Assembly (NCBI RefSeq): GCF_032854445.1
Contig: NC_088304.1
Span: 24,379,704-24,443,703 of the forward strand
Direction: 5' to 3'
Source of the DNA: Liolophura sinensis
Taxonomy: Eukaryota; Mollusca; Polyplacophora; Chitonida; Chitonidae
Length of the DNA stretch: 64,000 bases
Of this stretch, positions 23,489 through 31,939 are shown one piece after another; positions within the stretch are counted from its first letter, which is position 1, and every line of letters starts with the position of its first letter. Position numbers and translations under genes: made by a program. The notes beneath the pieces are model-generated. The model was not told where the DNA came from, did no database searches, and saw only the letters and a list, made by a program, of their open reading frames with translations.

Positions 23489-23926
23489 TTACTTGGTGAG
23501 TTTTGCGATTCCGTAACTCACACCCCCAACCACACACATCCGCAAGATGACGAAAGTCATCTCGCAGTGTTTTTGATCTTCACTAGGCACATAGAAATCG
23601 GAGAGCTGTGGCTCTGAGCCCAGCAGCGCGTCGCGTGCATCGCGAGTTTTGCCCGTGACCCTAGAATACTCGCAGATTGCAGCGTCGACATCCCGGAACG
23701 TTTGGACAGCGTGGCCCTGGCGGCGGAGTTCATCATTGACCCAGTCCAAGCGCTCAGTGCGCTTTCGGGCCCATTTTTCTTGGGCGGCTTGGAGCTGCCC
23801 TACAGCGCGGTCATGGCGCCTCCGCTCTATACCGGAACTCCTCAGCATCGAAAACATATAGTTGCTCCCGCTGAAGGCCAAAGCGTTTACAAGGGCGTCA
23901 CCCATCATCATTGCGATGGAGACCAT
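23489..23926 (-). CDS. Conserved Polinton protein with C-terminal membrane segment
   Basis: 145 residues, intact. Starts two bases after the stop of the preceding gene on the same strand (stop 23931-23929, ATG 23926). It has a hydrophobic/amphipathic N-terminus (ALVNALAFSGSNYMFSML), a charged helical middle rich in Arg/Gln (RRHDRAVGQLQAAQEKWARK), then PQLSDFYVPSEDQK and a hydrophobic C-terminal segment (MTFVILRMCVVGGVSYGIA). I recognise the overall pattern from Polinton gene sets of cnidarians and other invertebrates, where it sits with capsid genes; a minor virion or membrane role is inference. Confidence 0.7.
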   Translation of the reverse strand: MVSIAMMMGDALVNALAFSGSNYMFSMLRSSGIERRRHDRAVGQLQAAQEKWARKRTERLDWVNDELRRQGHAVQTFRDVDAAICEYSRVTGKTRDARDALLGSEPQLSDFYVPSEDQKHCEMTFVILRMCVVGGVSYGIAKLTK

Positions 23927-23928
23927 TA

Positions 23929-24454
23929 CTACTTGATTATATTGGGAGGAAGGAGCCCTTGTTTAATAAGTAGGTCCTTCGAAAACATGGCCAGGCCTAC
24001 ATCTACAATGACCATGCCGACGTCACGGGGTGTTAATTCCAGCTTCGGGAGGGCTCCTTTCAGGAACATCTGGCCGAGACGAACGTACCCAGTAGCCAGG
24101 AGAGAGCACTGCAAGCACTGCAAGTCCGCCAACGCCTAATAACGCTAGGGGCGCCCCCCAGCGGGTGATTTGGTGTGCATTCGTAGAATCCGGTTCCTTC
24201 GCAAAATATGTGGCTCCCCCCTCCTTCGTAGAATCCGGTTCCTTCGGCTGTTTCTTGGTGGAATCAGCTGCGCCAAGCAAAGCAGCCTTTGCCTCGCGAA
24301 GCTCGTCCTTGAGCTTTTCAGCCTTGGCCTTTCTCGCTGCAGCACCCGCCCGACCCGCAGCGACTCTTTTGGGATTCTTCGCAGGGCCGTCATTCGTAGA
24401 ATCCGCTGTCACCCCCTCCCCTTCTTTCGGGCCTTCCGGATTCGTTGTACTCAT
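23929..24454 (-). pseudogene. Basic Ala/Lys-rich membrane protein of Polinton, one frameshift
   Basis: Starts at MSTTNPEGPKEG inside the end of the upstream gene (overlap ~65 bases). A basic helix (AAGRAGAAARKAKAEKLKDEL) is followed by a Pro/Asp/Ser linker with the repeated motif EPDST, then a membrane segment (APLALLGVGGLAVLAV). The frame shifts by one within or just after a 9-bp tandem duplication near 24108-24125. The remainder (GQMFLKGALPKLELTPRD to LPPNIIK) is open in another frame. The duplication looks like the cause of the break. Function unknown; virion-associated is a guess from position. Confidence 0.6.
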
Positions 24455-24929
24455 GTTCCTCTGGATCATCATTTCTAGCAGAGCAGTGGTGTTTAAATGA
24501 GCAGTGCTCAGTAGTGGTTAGCGCCATGGTTAACGGTGCCAAGTACTTACCATAGCAGTAGTATGGCCAGCAGCTAGCACTGCTAAGGGCCTGTTCAACA
24601 AATGGGTCGGTGGCGAGCTGTGCCATGAGCATTGGTCGATTCTCGGGTGAGATTGGTAGGAGCCAGCTGAGACCGTCAACCATCCGCGCACCGAGCTTAG
24701 CCTCGTACCGGGAGTTCAGCCTTACAACGTCTTCGTCGCTCATGGCGTCGATCTCAGCGCCTGTTACGTCTTTTCCCAGATATCGCTTGACCTGCCCACC
24801 CACCGCAAGTGCCGCCAGCCTATCCCTGAGCTGCTGTGCATGTTTACTGGGCTGTTGGCTGGGCTTCTCCTCCTCCTCCTCCTCCTCTTCTGCGCCCAGA
24901 ATATCGTCTATAAGCTCGTCGGTATCCAT
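24390..24929 (-). CDS. Conserved Polinton protein with acidic N-terminus
   Basis: 179 residues, intact, 23 bases downstream of the ATPase stop. The acidic stretch EEEEEEEEK at residues 14-22 is followed by a helical conserved part (KYLGKDVTGAEIDAMSDED, then PISPENRPMLMAQL and ASCWPYYCYGKYLAPLTMAL) and a Cys/His-containing tail. I know this pattern as a recurrent Polinton-encoded protein of unknown role; scaffolding or capsid-associated function is only suggested by the neighbours. Its last 27 codons differ in character and overlap the next gene, so the original end may have been elsewhere. Confidence 0.65.
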   Translation of the reverse strand: MDTDELIDDILGAEEEEEEEEKPSQQPSKHAQQLRDRLAALAVGGQVKRYLGKDVTGAEIDAMSDEDVVRLNSRYEAKLGARMVDGLSWLLPISPENRPMLMAQLATDPFVEQALSSASCWPYYCYGKYLAPLTMALTTTEHCSFKHHCSARNDDPEEHEYNESGRPERRGGGDSGFYE

Positions 24930-24952
24930 TATTAATGTAGGGGCGACTACGC

Positions 24953-25567
24953 CTAATATATATTCTTAGATGTTGCGGGCGTATCAGTCATTAGCAGGAG
25001 CTTAGAATGCGGATTGTTCTTGAACTTCCATCGAATCTCTGCCTTTTTGCTCTCGGCCTCAATGATGTGGTTCTCCTCCAGGCATTCGTTGAACGAGTGC
25101 AGATCTTTGCAGTGGAATAAAGCCACCCACCTTGTCTGCTCGCGAAAGTCTTTGAGGACGGCTTTGTATTTCTGAGTGAGGACCCAGACGCTTTGCTTTG
25201 CATGACGGCCCGAGAAAACCATGAATGACAGCATTTTTTGTTTCTTCTTCATCGCCTCTAACGCGCTACAATCATCGATGATGTATAGGGTGGGCTCCCC
25301 GGCGAACAATCTGCAGAAAGCTCTCAGGCAGTCGTTGAACCGCTCGCCGGGATCAAAACAATAAACCTCAGGGTCAGACAGTATCCATCGCCGCCTGTAC
25401 GCCTCGTTATGGTTAAGAGTGGGGCACAGGATCACAATGTGATGAAAGAAACCGCGGAAAAGCCCCTCAAGCATGTACAGCACGAAGACTGTTTTGCCGC
25501 AGTTCGTCTGCCCACAGATAATCGCGCAGTGGGCGTCATCAATAAAGCGCGCTAACGAATCTACCAT
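24953..25567 (-). CDS. ATP: DNA-packaging ATPase (FtsK/HerA, A32-like)
   Basis: 204 residues, intact. Walker A GQTNCGKT at residues 19-26 and Walker B LYIIDD at 94-99, with a downstream sensor-like VWVLTQKYK. This is the genome-packaging ATPase class of Polintons, adenovirus-like and nucleocytoplasmic viruses; it would pump DNA into the capsid. The start codon lies inside the end of the capsid gene (29-base overlap, different frame), consistent with coordinated expression. Length is typical for a minimal Polinton ATPase. Confidence 0.9.
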   Translation of the reverse strand: MVDSLARFIDDAHCAIICGQTNCGKTVFVLYMLEGLFRGFFHHIVILCPTLNHNEAYRRRWILSDPEVYCFDPGERFNDCLRAFCRLFAGEPTLYIIDDCSALEAMKKKQKMLSFMVFSGRHAKQSVWVLTQKYKAVLKDFREQTRWVALFHCKDLHSFNECLEENHIIEAESKKAEIRWKFKNNPHSKLLLMTDTPATSKNIY

Positions 25568-26776
25568 TCTGGATGTGCAGCTTTGCGTCCATGATCACAT
25601 AGAGATATACGTTCAACACGCCGGGCTCCTCTCTCTCTTTTGTCACCTGTATCGTAATTCCCTCGCTGGCTTTCAGAACGCGCCTCCCACTGCCATGCAG
25701 CTCGTCATCGTCGCTTGGCCGAAGGTCAAGCCAGAAGGCGTGCTTGTGCGTCAAAAACTCTTCCAGGGAGACGTCTGCCAGGCCTAAGTCTTTAACGACC
25801 CTGGCCACCTCAGGGTCCCACTGCAGGTATGCCCGAATGCCCTGACTGTACAGCTGATTGGGGACCCCTTCTATTGTGACTTCTACTTTGGTGATCTTCG
25901 TGTTGTAGAAGGATTCCGACCTCCTCTTCCACGGGGTTCATTTAGTCTCGAACAGCATGAGGATGCCCTTCATTGCTCTCGCGGGCGTGTTCAGGTTTAA
26001 GTTCCAGAGAGTATCAGACTTGTCCTTCACAAACTTTCGGTGGTGGAGGACGCGATCATACAGAATGGAGACGCCCCCGGTAAACTGGGTGCGGATCTGT
26101 CTAGCGAGCTCCTCTTCGGTGACCATATCGAACTCCAGGCTGATGTTGTCGATGGTGTAAGTCGCGTCGGCATCGTCTGTTGCCTGGATGAACCGACTGT
26201 AATCGTTGAACGTCAGTTCGTACTCCAGTCGGTCGGCCAAGGTACTCTGGTAGAATGGCATGTGGCTATCTAGAAGCTCAAAGTCTAGCGGGATGTAACC
26301 GGCTGCCAAAGGCGCGAGCGATGGCTTTTTCTCCAGTATCGTCGTCACTTGCGTCCTCCGCTTCGACTCGAAGTTTAAGCATGTTTTCGCTGCCGATGCC
26401 TTGGTATGCCGCATTCCGCCGTTCGTTTTTGGTCAGCCATAAGTCGCCGTAGCAATGAAACACATCAGAGTCGTCGATTGACATTACCTCATTCCGGTGA
26501 TTCTGATCGTGGTTTTCTTGACTACTGCGCGTCCGAGATTCCCGATCACTGTAGCGTTCGGGTCGGATGAATTGATCGTAATCGAGAAGGCCAAGTGCAC
26601 GGTACCGGGCACAATGACGTCATTTCGGCCGAGGTTGGGGAAGCGGCCAAGAGTTGTTGATTCTGGTCGATCGTACTCGGGTTGTTGGTGACGACCAAGG
26701 ACTGCCGTACACCTTGTACCCCCCGAGGCTTACGGAGTGTTCTGAAAGGGTTTAGCCTGCGTCTGTATGCATCCAT
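25539..26776 (-). pseudogene. MCP: Probable major capsid protein (double jelly-roll), broken
   Basis: Conserved coding sequence runs from MDAYRRRLNPF (26776) to GRFVSALY (25539), ~412 codons, in at least four open stretches. Breaks: a frameshift around 26630-26680, another near 26490, a third near 26305, and an in-frame TGA at 25938-25940 after FETK. Recognisable blocks are SLVVTNNPSTIDQNQ near the N-terminus, SIDDSDVFHCYGDLWLTKNE, LDSHMPFYQSTLADRLEYEL, and the C-terminal HGSGRRVLKASEGITIQV. Its position beside the packaging ATPase and its resemblance to the capsid-like protein of cnidarian and other Polintons support the call, but the jelly-roll fold itself is inferred. The broken state means this copy cannot supply a full capsid protein. 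Confidence 0.72.
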
Positions 26777-26820
26777 TGTGTGTATTGAAGGTATACCTTG
26801 CAATGTTCAATACGAGGATT

Positions 26821-28120
26821 ATGGCAGACTTCGACTTTGATAATCCGGCGTTCGACGACGCCCAAGAGGACAACAAGATCGACGACGAACAGACCCCTCT
26901 CCTTGCAGGTTATGATGTTCCCGAGCAACAAAGCCGGGGTGCAGCCGCCAGAAACCTTCAACAAGAGCTGAAGCAGGCCGCCGTGAATGATTATTACGAT
27001 GCCTTGGCGAAGGTGGATCCCAGCCTTACCCCCCTCTTTCTCGATTACACGAAGTTTAAGGTTGTCCAAGGGCGTCTGCGACTCGCGGCCCACTCCACAC
27101 TGGACATCATCAACAAACGAAGAGGTGAACCGCTAGCCCTCTCAATAGTCGCCAATAAAGGAGTTGTTAATGTTGTTAGGGGGGAAGGGGGCTGGGCTTT
27201 ATAGACTGGAAAAGAAAAGAACAGACATCGTTGCATCCGGCAGCAGTCGCAGCCCTGGAGACAGCGAGTTCAGAACTCAGTGCAGCGGCCGGCGAGGCAG
27301 ATACCATGGAACTGGAGGATTTAAGCCAACCAGCGAAAAAGGCCGCTGAAGCTGTCCACACACTGGAAACAAGCTTGACGGATAGTGAGGTCGGGTGGGC
27401 TCTTGAAACGATAAACGACCCTCCTTTTCCCATGCGAGAACTTCTGGGGCTTGACAAGGCACTGCAGACCTCGGAAGGCGAACACGCCAATAGCCTCGCC
27501 AAGCTGTCAAGTCTCGATAAGGACATCGCAAAACAAAAACAGAAGTTGGAAGAGGTCACTGTTGAATTCTCCCGGCGTCGGATCGCTGACCGGATAAGGA
27601 ATCTCGAGGACGAGAGGGTGGCCCGGCTCGAAGCAGCCTCTTTAACGCAGGAAGCCCTACGCACGCAATTACGCCGCATCAAGTAGACGGTCGATCGCAT
27701 CCTACACAAGGATACCAGTCTGGAAGAGCGCGTCCGCACCCTCTTCCGGGAGCAGGGAATAACCGTGGTCTCCATTCTCACGGCAATTGGGATGGCGATC
27801 TCGACACTGGGGCTAGCGATAAAGTTGGCGCTGACTGGCGGGTCCGGCGGGGGCATCCAGCCAACACCACCTCCATCCGACGGGCGTGGTCTTAAAGAAT
27901 GGGTGAAAAAGCATCTCCAGTCTCTGGCGCGCGCCCTTGGCAAGCTGGCTGGAAGGCTGCCGCTGTGATTCCGGGTATTATTGGCAGTATCGTGTCCTGG
28001 CTACTGAACCTTCTCGGGAAAGCGGCTGGGTGGCTGGCCGATAATGTCTGGGCTCTAGTCGTCGTAGTAAGTGGCCTAATGCTCGTGGCTGTTCGCAAGT
28101 ATTTAACGCATAGTCCGTAG
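26821..28120 (+). pseudogene. Polinton coiled-coil protein with C-terminal membrane segments, broken
   Basis: Divergent from the capsid gene, with starts ~45 bases apart (26776 and 26821). Begins MADFDFDNPAFDDA, an N-terminus I recognise from related Polinton proteins. A long charged coiled coil follows (DKDIAKQKQKLEEVTVEFSR and onward), then SLEERVRTLFREQG, a hydrophobic segment (VVSILTAIGMAISTLGLAI) and Gly/Ala-rich hydrophobic helices (GIIGSIVSWLLNLL and WALVVVVSGLMLVAV). Breaks: two small frameshifts near 27170-27235, an in-frame TAG at 27684-27686, and a frameshift around 27940-27968. Possibly a virion membrane or spike-like protein; unknown. Its end overlaps the convergent next gene by 18 bases. 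Confidence 0.65.
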
Positions 28121-28516
28121 CAGCAGTAAGCCGATACCAACCCCAGCGACGACGATGGCTGTCTTCTCCGCATCGTGATTCTTTTGCTTTGGAAATAGGG
28201 GTTCTTGTTTGCCTCCGGCGGCAGCAACATTCTGAACGCGCGCGGTGGGTGATGGGACGCTTTCTTGTGGCTCAACGATCCCGTGGGAAGGTGCGCGCTT
28301 GTGCAAAGTGGGCGGCACTTTAGCGTTCACACCCTCATTGGCGCCTAGCTTCTGGTCCTCTGTGGCCACGACGATTTTGTTGTTGTAGTTCGCCACATGG
28401 CCGATCTGCAGAAGCATGTCGCTGGGGGCCATATATAGGCCTATGCCATACACAAAGTCTACAGCGCTTCCGGCATACTGTAGCAAGTCTTCGGTGCATT
28501 TGGATGAAGAAAACAT
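28103..28516 (-). CDS. Hypothetical Polinton membrane protein
   Basis: 137 residues, intact, alone on the minus strand in this part of the element. The N-terminal half (MFSSSKCTEDLLQYAGSAVD, then SDMLLQIGHVANYNN) is unlike anything I recognise. A Pro/Ser-rich linker leads to a C-terminal membrane helix (AIVVAGVGIGLLLL) and RTMR. Its ATG at 28516 overlaps the ATG of the plus-strand gene at 28515: the four bases CATG (28514-28517) serve both starts. This leaves no intergenic promoter. Confidence 0.6.
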   Translation of the reverse strand: MFSSSKCTEDLLQYAGSAVDFVYGIGLYMAPSDMLLQIGHVANYNNKIVVATEDQKLGANEGVNAKVPPTLHKRAPSHGIVEPQESVPSPTARVQNVAAAGGKQEPLFPKQKNHDAEKTAIVVAGVGIGLLLLRTMR

Positions 28517-28733
28517 GAGAATAACCTCAGATTTCGGTGGCGGTTCAACACTATTTCAGGCCATCACCGTGACTGGTGAAGGGATAAACTGCGGGAAGAC
28601 GGTTTCATTTCCCAACCCACAGTACAAAGCCTTGCGCGCCGACTATATAACGCACTTGACCGTGGCACTTTTAGACAAAAACGGCAAGTATATTAATGTA
28701 GAGTACCTCAGTGCTACCCTAGAAATACAATGA
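28515..28733 (+). CDS. Small hypothetical Polinton protein
   Basis: 72 residues from ATG 28515. An upstream in-frame ATG at 28416 exists but lies wholly inside the opposite gene. The sequence alternates hydrophobic and polar residues (LFQAITVTGEGINCGKTVSF, then ITHLTVALLDKNGKYINVEY), suggesting a small all-beta protein. Its stop overlaps the next start in ATGA (28730-28733). Function unknown; a small capsid-decoration role is possible but unsupported. Confidence 0.5.
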   Translation: MRITSDFGGGSTLFQAITVTGEGINCGKTVSFPNPQYKALRADYITHLTVALLDKNGKYINVEYLSATLEIQ

Positions 28734-29566
28734 GTATGGTGGACGCAGCCGGTCCCAGGTCTGCGTGCTTGTCTTTAAGCGACTTGGCAGATGTGTCGAA
28801 GTTCGAACTTCAAGGCCAGGAAGGTAAAATCTACGCCTTCCAGTTTCAAAGTGGCAAGTACAGCCGCAAAAAGATTACGGGGGGGCAAGCAGAACCTGCC
28901 ACGTTTGCTTCCCTTCAAGATGTCTCATCCTCTGTAGAACAAGAGCGCAGGTCGCCTTCTGAGGTGATTGAAGAACAAAAACTCTCATTAATTCGCTTTG
29001 AAGACTGCTTTGTCCTTGCCAGAGCTCGCGACCCCGATTGTTTTATAGATGTGAAGGTGACCCCGATGACGGTCCAGGCCGATATAACCAAGGTGAAAAA
29101 AGTTTTCAACTCCGGAACCTCTTTTGTGTCGTGGGTACCAGTCAGCAAGTGTTATCTAGCTAAGGGTGTAAGAGGTGGCTTAGCACCATCTGCGGGCGAA
29201 GGTGTAGATTCCGCACTTCTTATAGGGCGAACAAGTATATCTTTGTCCATGCTAGAAATAAACCCTGGATCTATACTTATCTTCAACATCATACTTCGCG
29301 CGGCCTCTCAGCGCCGTTCCCCCTTGATTACCGGTGTGAGACTAAAGTGGCCTGCAGAGCACAATGGAAAGGAGCTCAGACTTATGATCAAATTACCGGC
29401 CCATGGCGACCCAGTCATCCGGAGCTCTCTCAAGGATACACGGGACTTTGTAGGGAGCGATGCCAAACTCGATTACATCTATTTAGAGTCCGGTATAAAA
29501 CTTATAAGCTTTCGTGTTAGTATTCCCGATGACGATTTAGAGCTTACCGACGTTGTTGATTCGTAG
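28730..29566 (+). CDS. Hypothetical Polinton protein, possibly minor capsid
   Basis: 278 residues, intact, start overlapping the preceding stop (ATGA). No motif I recognise. The C-terminal 150 residues look beta-rich (CFIDVKVTPMTVQADITKVK, then GRTSISLSMLEINPGSILIF and ELRLMIKLPAHGDPVI). Polintons usually encode a single-jelly-roll minor capsid protein of about this length, and no other gene here fits that role, so I propose it with low certainty. Confidence 0.5.
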   Translation: MSMVDAAGPRSACLSLSDLADVSKFELQGQEGKIYAFQFQSGKYSRKKITGGQAEPATFASLQDVSSSVEQERRSPSEVIEEQKLSLIRFEDCFVLARARDPDCFIDVKVTPMTVQADITKVKKVFNSGTSFVSWVPVSKCYLAKGVRGGLAPSAGEGVDSALLIGRTSISLSMLEINPGSILIFNIILRAASQRRSPLITGVRLKWPAEHNGKELRLMIKLPAHGDPVIRSSLKDTRDFVGSDAKLDYIYLESGIKLISFRVSIPDDDLELTDVVDS

Positions 29567-29576
29567 GACGGACAAT

Positions 29577-30179
29577 ATGGGACGATTGTACCCAGCGATC
29601 ACGGATGAAGAGCCGACGGATGACCATCCCTTGACCCCGACAGCGCCGATGGTTGAAAACCCCCCGGAGGGCGTGGCGCACTCCCATCGCCTGCAGTATA
29701 TCAGCGAAATACGGAGGCAGCTTGAATCTGAGCGAGATCTCCGCGGGGCCCTGTACAAAAAGTACCGGCGCGGTGTCTTAGCCGCCGAGGCCCTTGATTC
29801 GGCCATGCTCACGGCCGGTTTGGGACAAGGGGTTGCAGGTGTGGGACTACTCACAACAATAATTGCAACCCCTGCAGTCTTGGCCATGGAAGCTGCGGCC
29901 CTATCTTGTGGTGTCTTAAATGCCGCCGGAAAATTCGTTAGCCGCCGACTTCACGCAAAGGCCAAGAAACATAACGATATACGGCTGTTGGTTGAGGCTA
30001 AACTTAACAGCATCCGTGAGCAGGTATCTACGGCCTTATCTGATGGTGTTATTTCGGACGTAGAGTACAGGCAAGTCGTTCAGGAGCTCAATAACTACTG
30101 TGAGCTGAAGCAGGAGATACGCGCTAAGTCTCGTAAGATATTCAACGCCGTAGAGATCGATGAAAGCACGAAAAAATAG
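29577..30179 (+). CDS. Conserved Polinton protein with central hydrophobic hairpin
   Basis: 200 residues from MGRLYPAITDEE (29577); the frame is open 8 codons further up to 29553, overlapping the previous gene's end. A charged helix (YISEIRRQLESERDLRGAL) leads to LYKKYRRG, two hydrophobic segments in the Gly/Ala-rich middle (GQGVAGVGLLTTIIATPAVL), then SRRLHAKAKKHNDIR and a C-terminal coiled-coil-like region. I recognise the KYRRG and RRL..KAKKH blocks from proteins scattered through invertebrate genomes with Polintons. Membrane-active or virion-entry roles are guesses. Confidence 0.65.
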   Translation: MGRLYPAITDEEPTDDHPLTPTAPMVENPPEGVAHSHRLQYISEIRRQLESERDLRGALYKKYRRGVLAAEALDSAMLTAGLGQGVAGVGLLTTIIATPAVLAMEAAALSCGVLNAAGKFVSRRLHAKAKKHNDIRLLVEAKLNSIREQVSTALSDGVISDVEYRQVVQELNNYCELKQEIRAKSRKIFNAVEIDESTKK

Positions 30180-30180
30180 C

Positions 30181-30420
30181 TTATAGATCGCGGCCGAAAA
30201 CTAGCTCGGCAAGAGCTGAAAAACGCTCTTTCCGAATGATGTTCTGGGGAGGTGCCCAGGGCAACCCCCGTGCTATGTCTCGAGAGCCCCGGTGGCAGGG
30301 CATTAGCCAGGATCTGACAATAGGGCGTCCAGGGGGTTTGGGGGCCGCCGTAAATAAGCAAGGGGTCTGCCGCCGGAGACATTTTATCGCCACTGTATCA
30401 TTGAAAAACAAGACCTTTTA
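30181..30420. other. GC-rich spacer of Polinton
   Basis: Still has element-like composition and short open frames on both strands (minus 30411-30181; plus 30236-30421), none with recognisable features. It may hold the remnant of a small gene. Confidence 0.35.
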
Positions 30421-30612
30421 ATTGCTATTATATCACTGGAAATAATGTATTACTGTTGGACCCCAGAAATTGACTGTTTTGGAGGGGCACCAAATATATC
30501 ACACATTTCCCACCAATGACTGACACTGAGTGCGAATCACTAAAAGAGTACATAAATTTTATATTAAACTATGTATGGTTACAATCTGTTATGCTTTGGA
30601 CAACCAAATGTG

Positions 30613-31065
30613 AAATAGGAGGTAGAAACTGTAAAATACACAATTCAATACAGATGTAAGGAAAACAATGGCAATTTGGCGAAGCAGTTCAAGTGTGAAT
30701 GCTGTGAATCAGGAGGTAGAAATAAATAAACAATAAAATACACAAAAAGGGAAAACAATCAAAATGCATGGTAATTTGGCACAGCAGGTGCATGTCACTC
30801 ACAGTTACACTACTTCACATGCAACGGAACCAAATCAGAATATAGTATACATAGATCTGAGACTGAGAACAGGCAAAATTATCACCACTGAATCTGTGAC
30901 TGTCACTCACTAAAATAGTAGTGGCACCATACGTTTTGAGCACCTAAGTCACAGTAGGTAGAAATAAACTTTGTAAAATACAAAAAACAGGAAACAATTC
31001 AAATACATGTACTATCTATGTCGAGAAATTAACTCTGGGCACAGTAGTGCATGTCAAACATCATT
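30613..31065 (+). repeat. Degenerate three-copy repeat in AT-rich end of Polinton
   Basis: Three units start at AGGAGGTAGAAACTG (~30619), AGGAGGTAGAAATAAA (~30713) and AGTAGGTAGAAATAAAC (~30954). Each is followed by AAAATACA, an A-rich GGAAAACAAT-type block and a GGCA-CAGCAG-TG block. They sit in an AT-rich zone (30420-31160) unlike the coding part of the element. Confidence 0.6.
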
Positions 31066-31229
31066 TCTGTCATCGGAATACATATATGAATATGTAAACT
31101 TACATGTTAGAAAAATATTCACAATCTAGTATACATACATATAATATTAATACACTTTGAAACAGTGTACTGGTCTGTGGGCTGGGACTCGCCGTAAAAA
31201 TGTTGATTCAAAATTTTACCCGTCAAAAA

Positions 31230-31640
31230 TACCCCCTTTGGCTGGATTGCCCGTCCAGTTGGACGGGTGTCTGGCTAGCCTGGTGCCCGGTGTGGGGTTC
31301 GAACCCATTGTTCAAAAAAGCAAAAGGCCTGGTTTATAGCTCAGCCTGTTACCAATTAATCACCACCCTAACAGCGGGCTCCGGTCATCTACAACACCCC
31401 TTGGTAAGGTCTCTCTGCCCCCGAAACTGTCGAAAGTTGCAGAGATTCCTTAGAAGTGCGTAGAGCCCGGCGCCATATGCAGGTAACACATTCATATACT
31501 ACACATACAGGAGACCAAATCCGTATTAGAGCTAGCAAACATCCCCTTGTAAATGTAGTATATGAATACGCCCCTTACACACAGCGCCTTTCCCACCTCT
31601 GTCAGCCGACTGAGCTATATCCCACGACCCACGAAACATA
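31230..31640 (-). other. tRNA-like promoter boxes near Polinton right end
   Basis: Minus strand reads GGGATATAGCTCAGTCGGC (about 31623-31605, like a tRNA A box and D arm). Further down, GGGTTCGAACCCCACACCGG (about 31308-31289) resembles a T arm and B box. They are ~300 bases apart, too far for one tRNA, so these are either two decayed tRNA-like pieces or SINE remnants. No cloverleaf could be drawn with confidence. Confidence 0.3.
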
Positions 31641-31689
31641 GGCTGGCTGGGGAGGCGCCTAAGGGGTAGGGGGGGTGGTTATGGGGATG

Positions 31690-31859
31690 TAGGGAAAGGT
31701 GGGTGGGGCCTCTATTTGTTATGGGGAGGGCCCCAATGGGGGCGTGCGCCAGAACCTATAGTGTGTATACTAGAATTTCTGGACCTCGCGGGAATAGGGG
31801 CTGGGGGCCTCTATTTACCAAGGGGGGCGTGCGCCAGAACCCTCCCTCCCCCCACTACT
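31690..31859 (-). repeat. Polinton right terminal inverted repeat
   Basis: Reverse complement starts AGTAGTGGGGGG and follows the left repeat through CCTATTCCC-GCGAGGTCCAG and the second GGTTCTGGCGCACGCCCCC block, to about TTTCCCTAC. Small indels lie in the G/C runs. Confidence 0.9.
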
Positions 31860-31867
31860 TGTATAGT
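31860..31867 (+). repeat. Target-site duplication of the Polinton, right
   Basis: TGTATAGT directly after the right terminus CTACT, identical to 18080-18087. Confidence 0.7.
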
Positions 31868-31939
31868 TGATTTTTTTTTTTTATTTACTTATTTATTTAT
31901 TTATTTATTTATTTCAGTCTTCGCTAACGCCCTACATCT

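Larger units (their letters stand above)
18088..31859. mobile_element. Maverick/Polinton element, 13.8 kb, partly degraded
   Basis: Bounded by ~170-bp terminal inverted repeats starting AGTAG. It carries the hallmark gene set: protein-primed DNA polymerase B, retroviral-type integrase, FtsK/HerA-type packaging ATPase and a capsid protein, plus conserved small proteins. It is much more GC-rich than the flanks. The gene blocks are + (Cys-rich, polymerase), - (integrase through capsid), + (coiled-coil), - (one membrane protein), + (three genes). Genes are packed with overlaps or gaps of a few bases, and no introns are needed. At least four genes are broken, so this copy is very probably immobile on its own. 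No adenovirus-type protease was recognised. Confidence 0.93.

Noticed and set aside
23649-24500. Plus-strand frames over the Polinton minus-strand genes
   Set aside because: Serine/proline-rich shadows of the recognisable minus-strand proteins.
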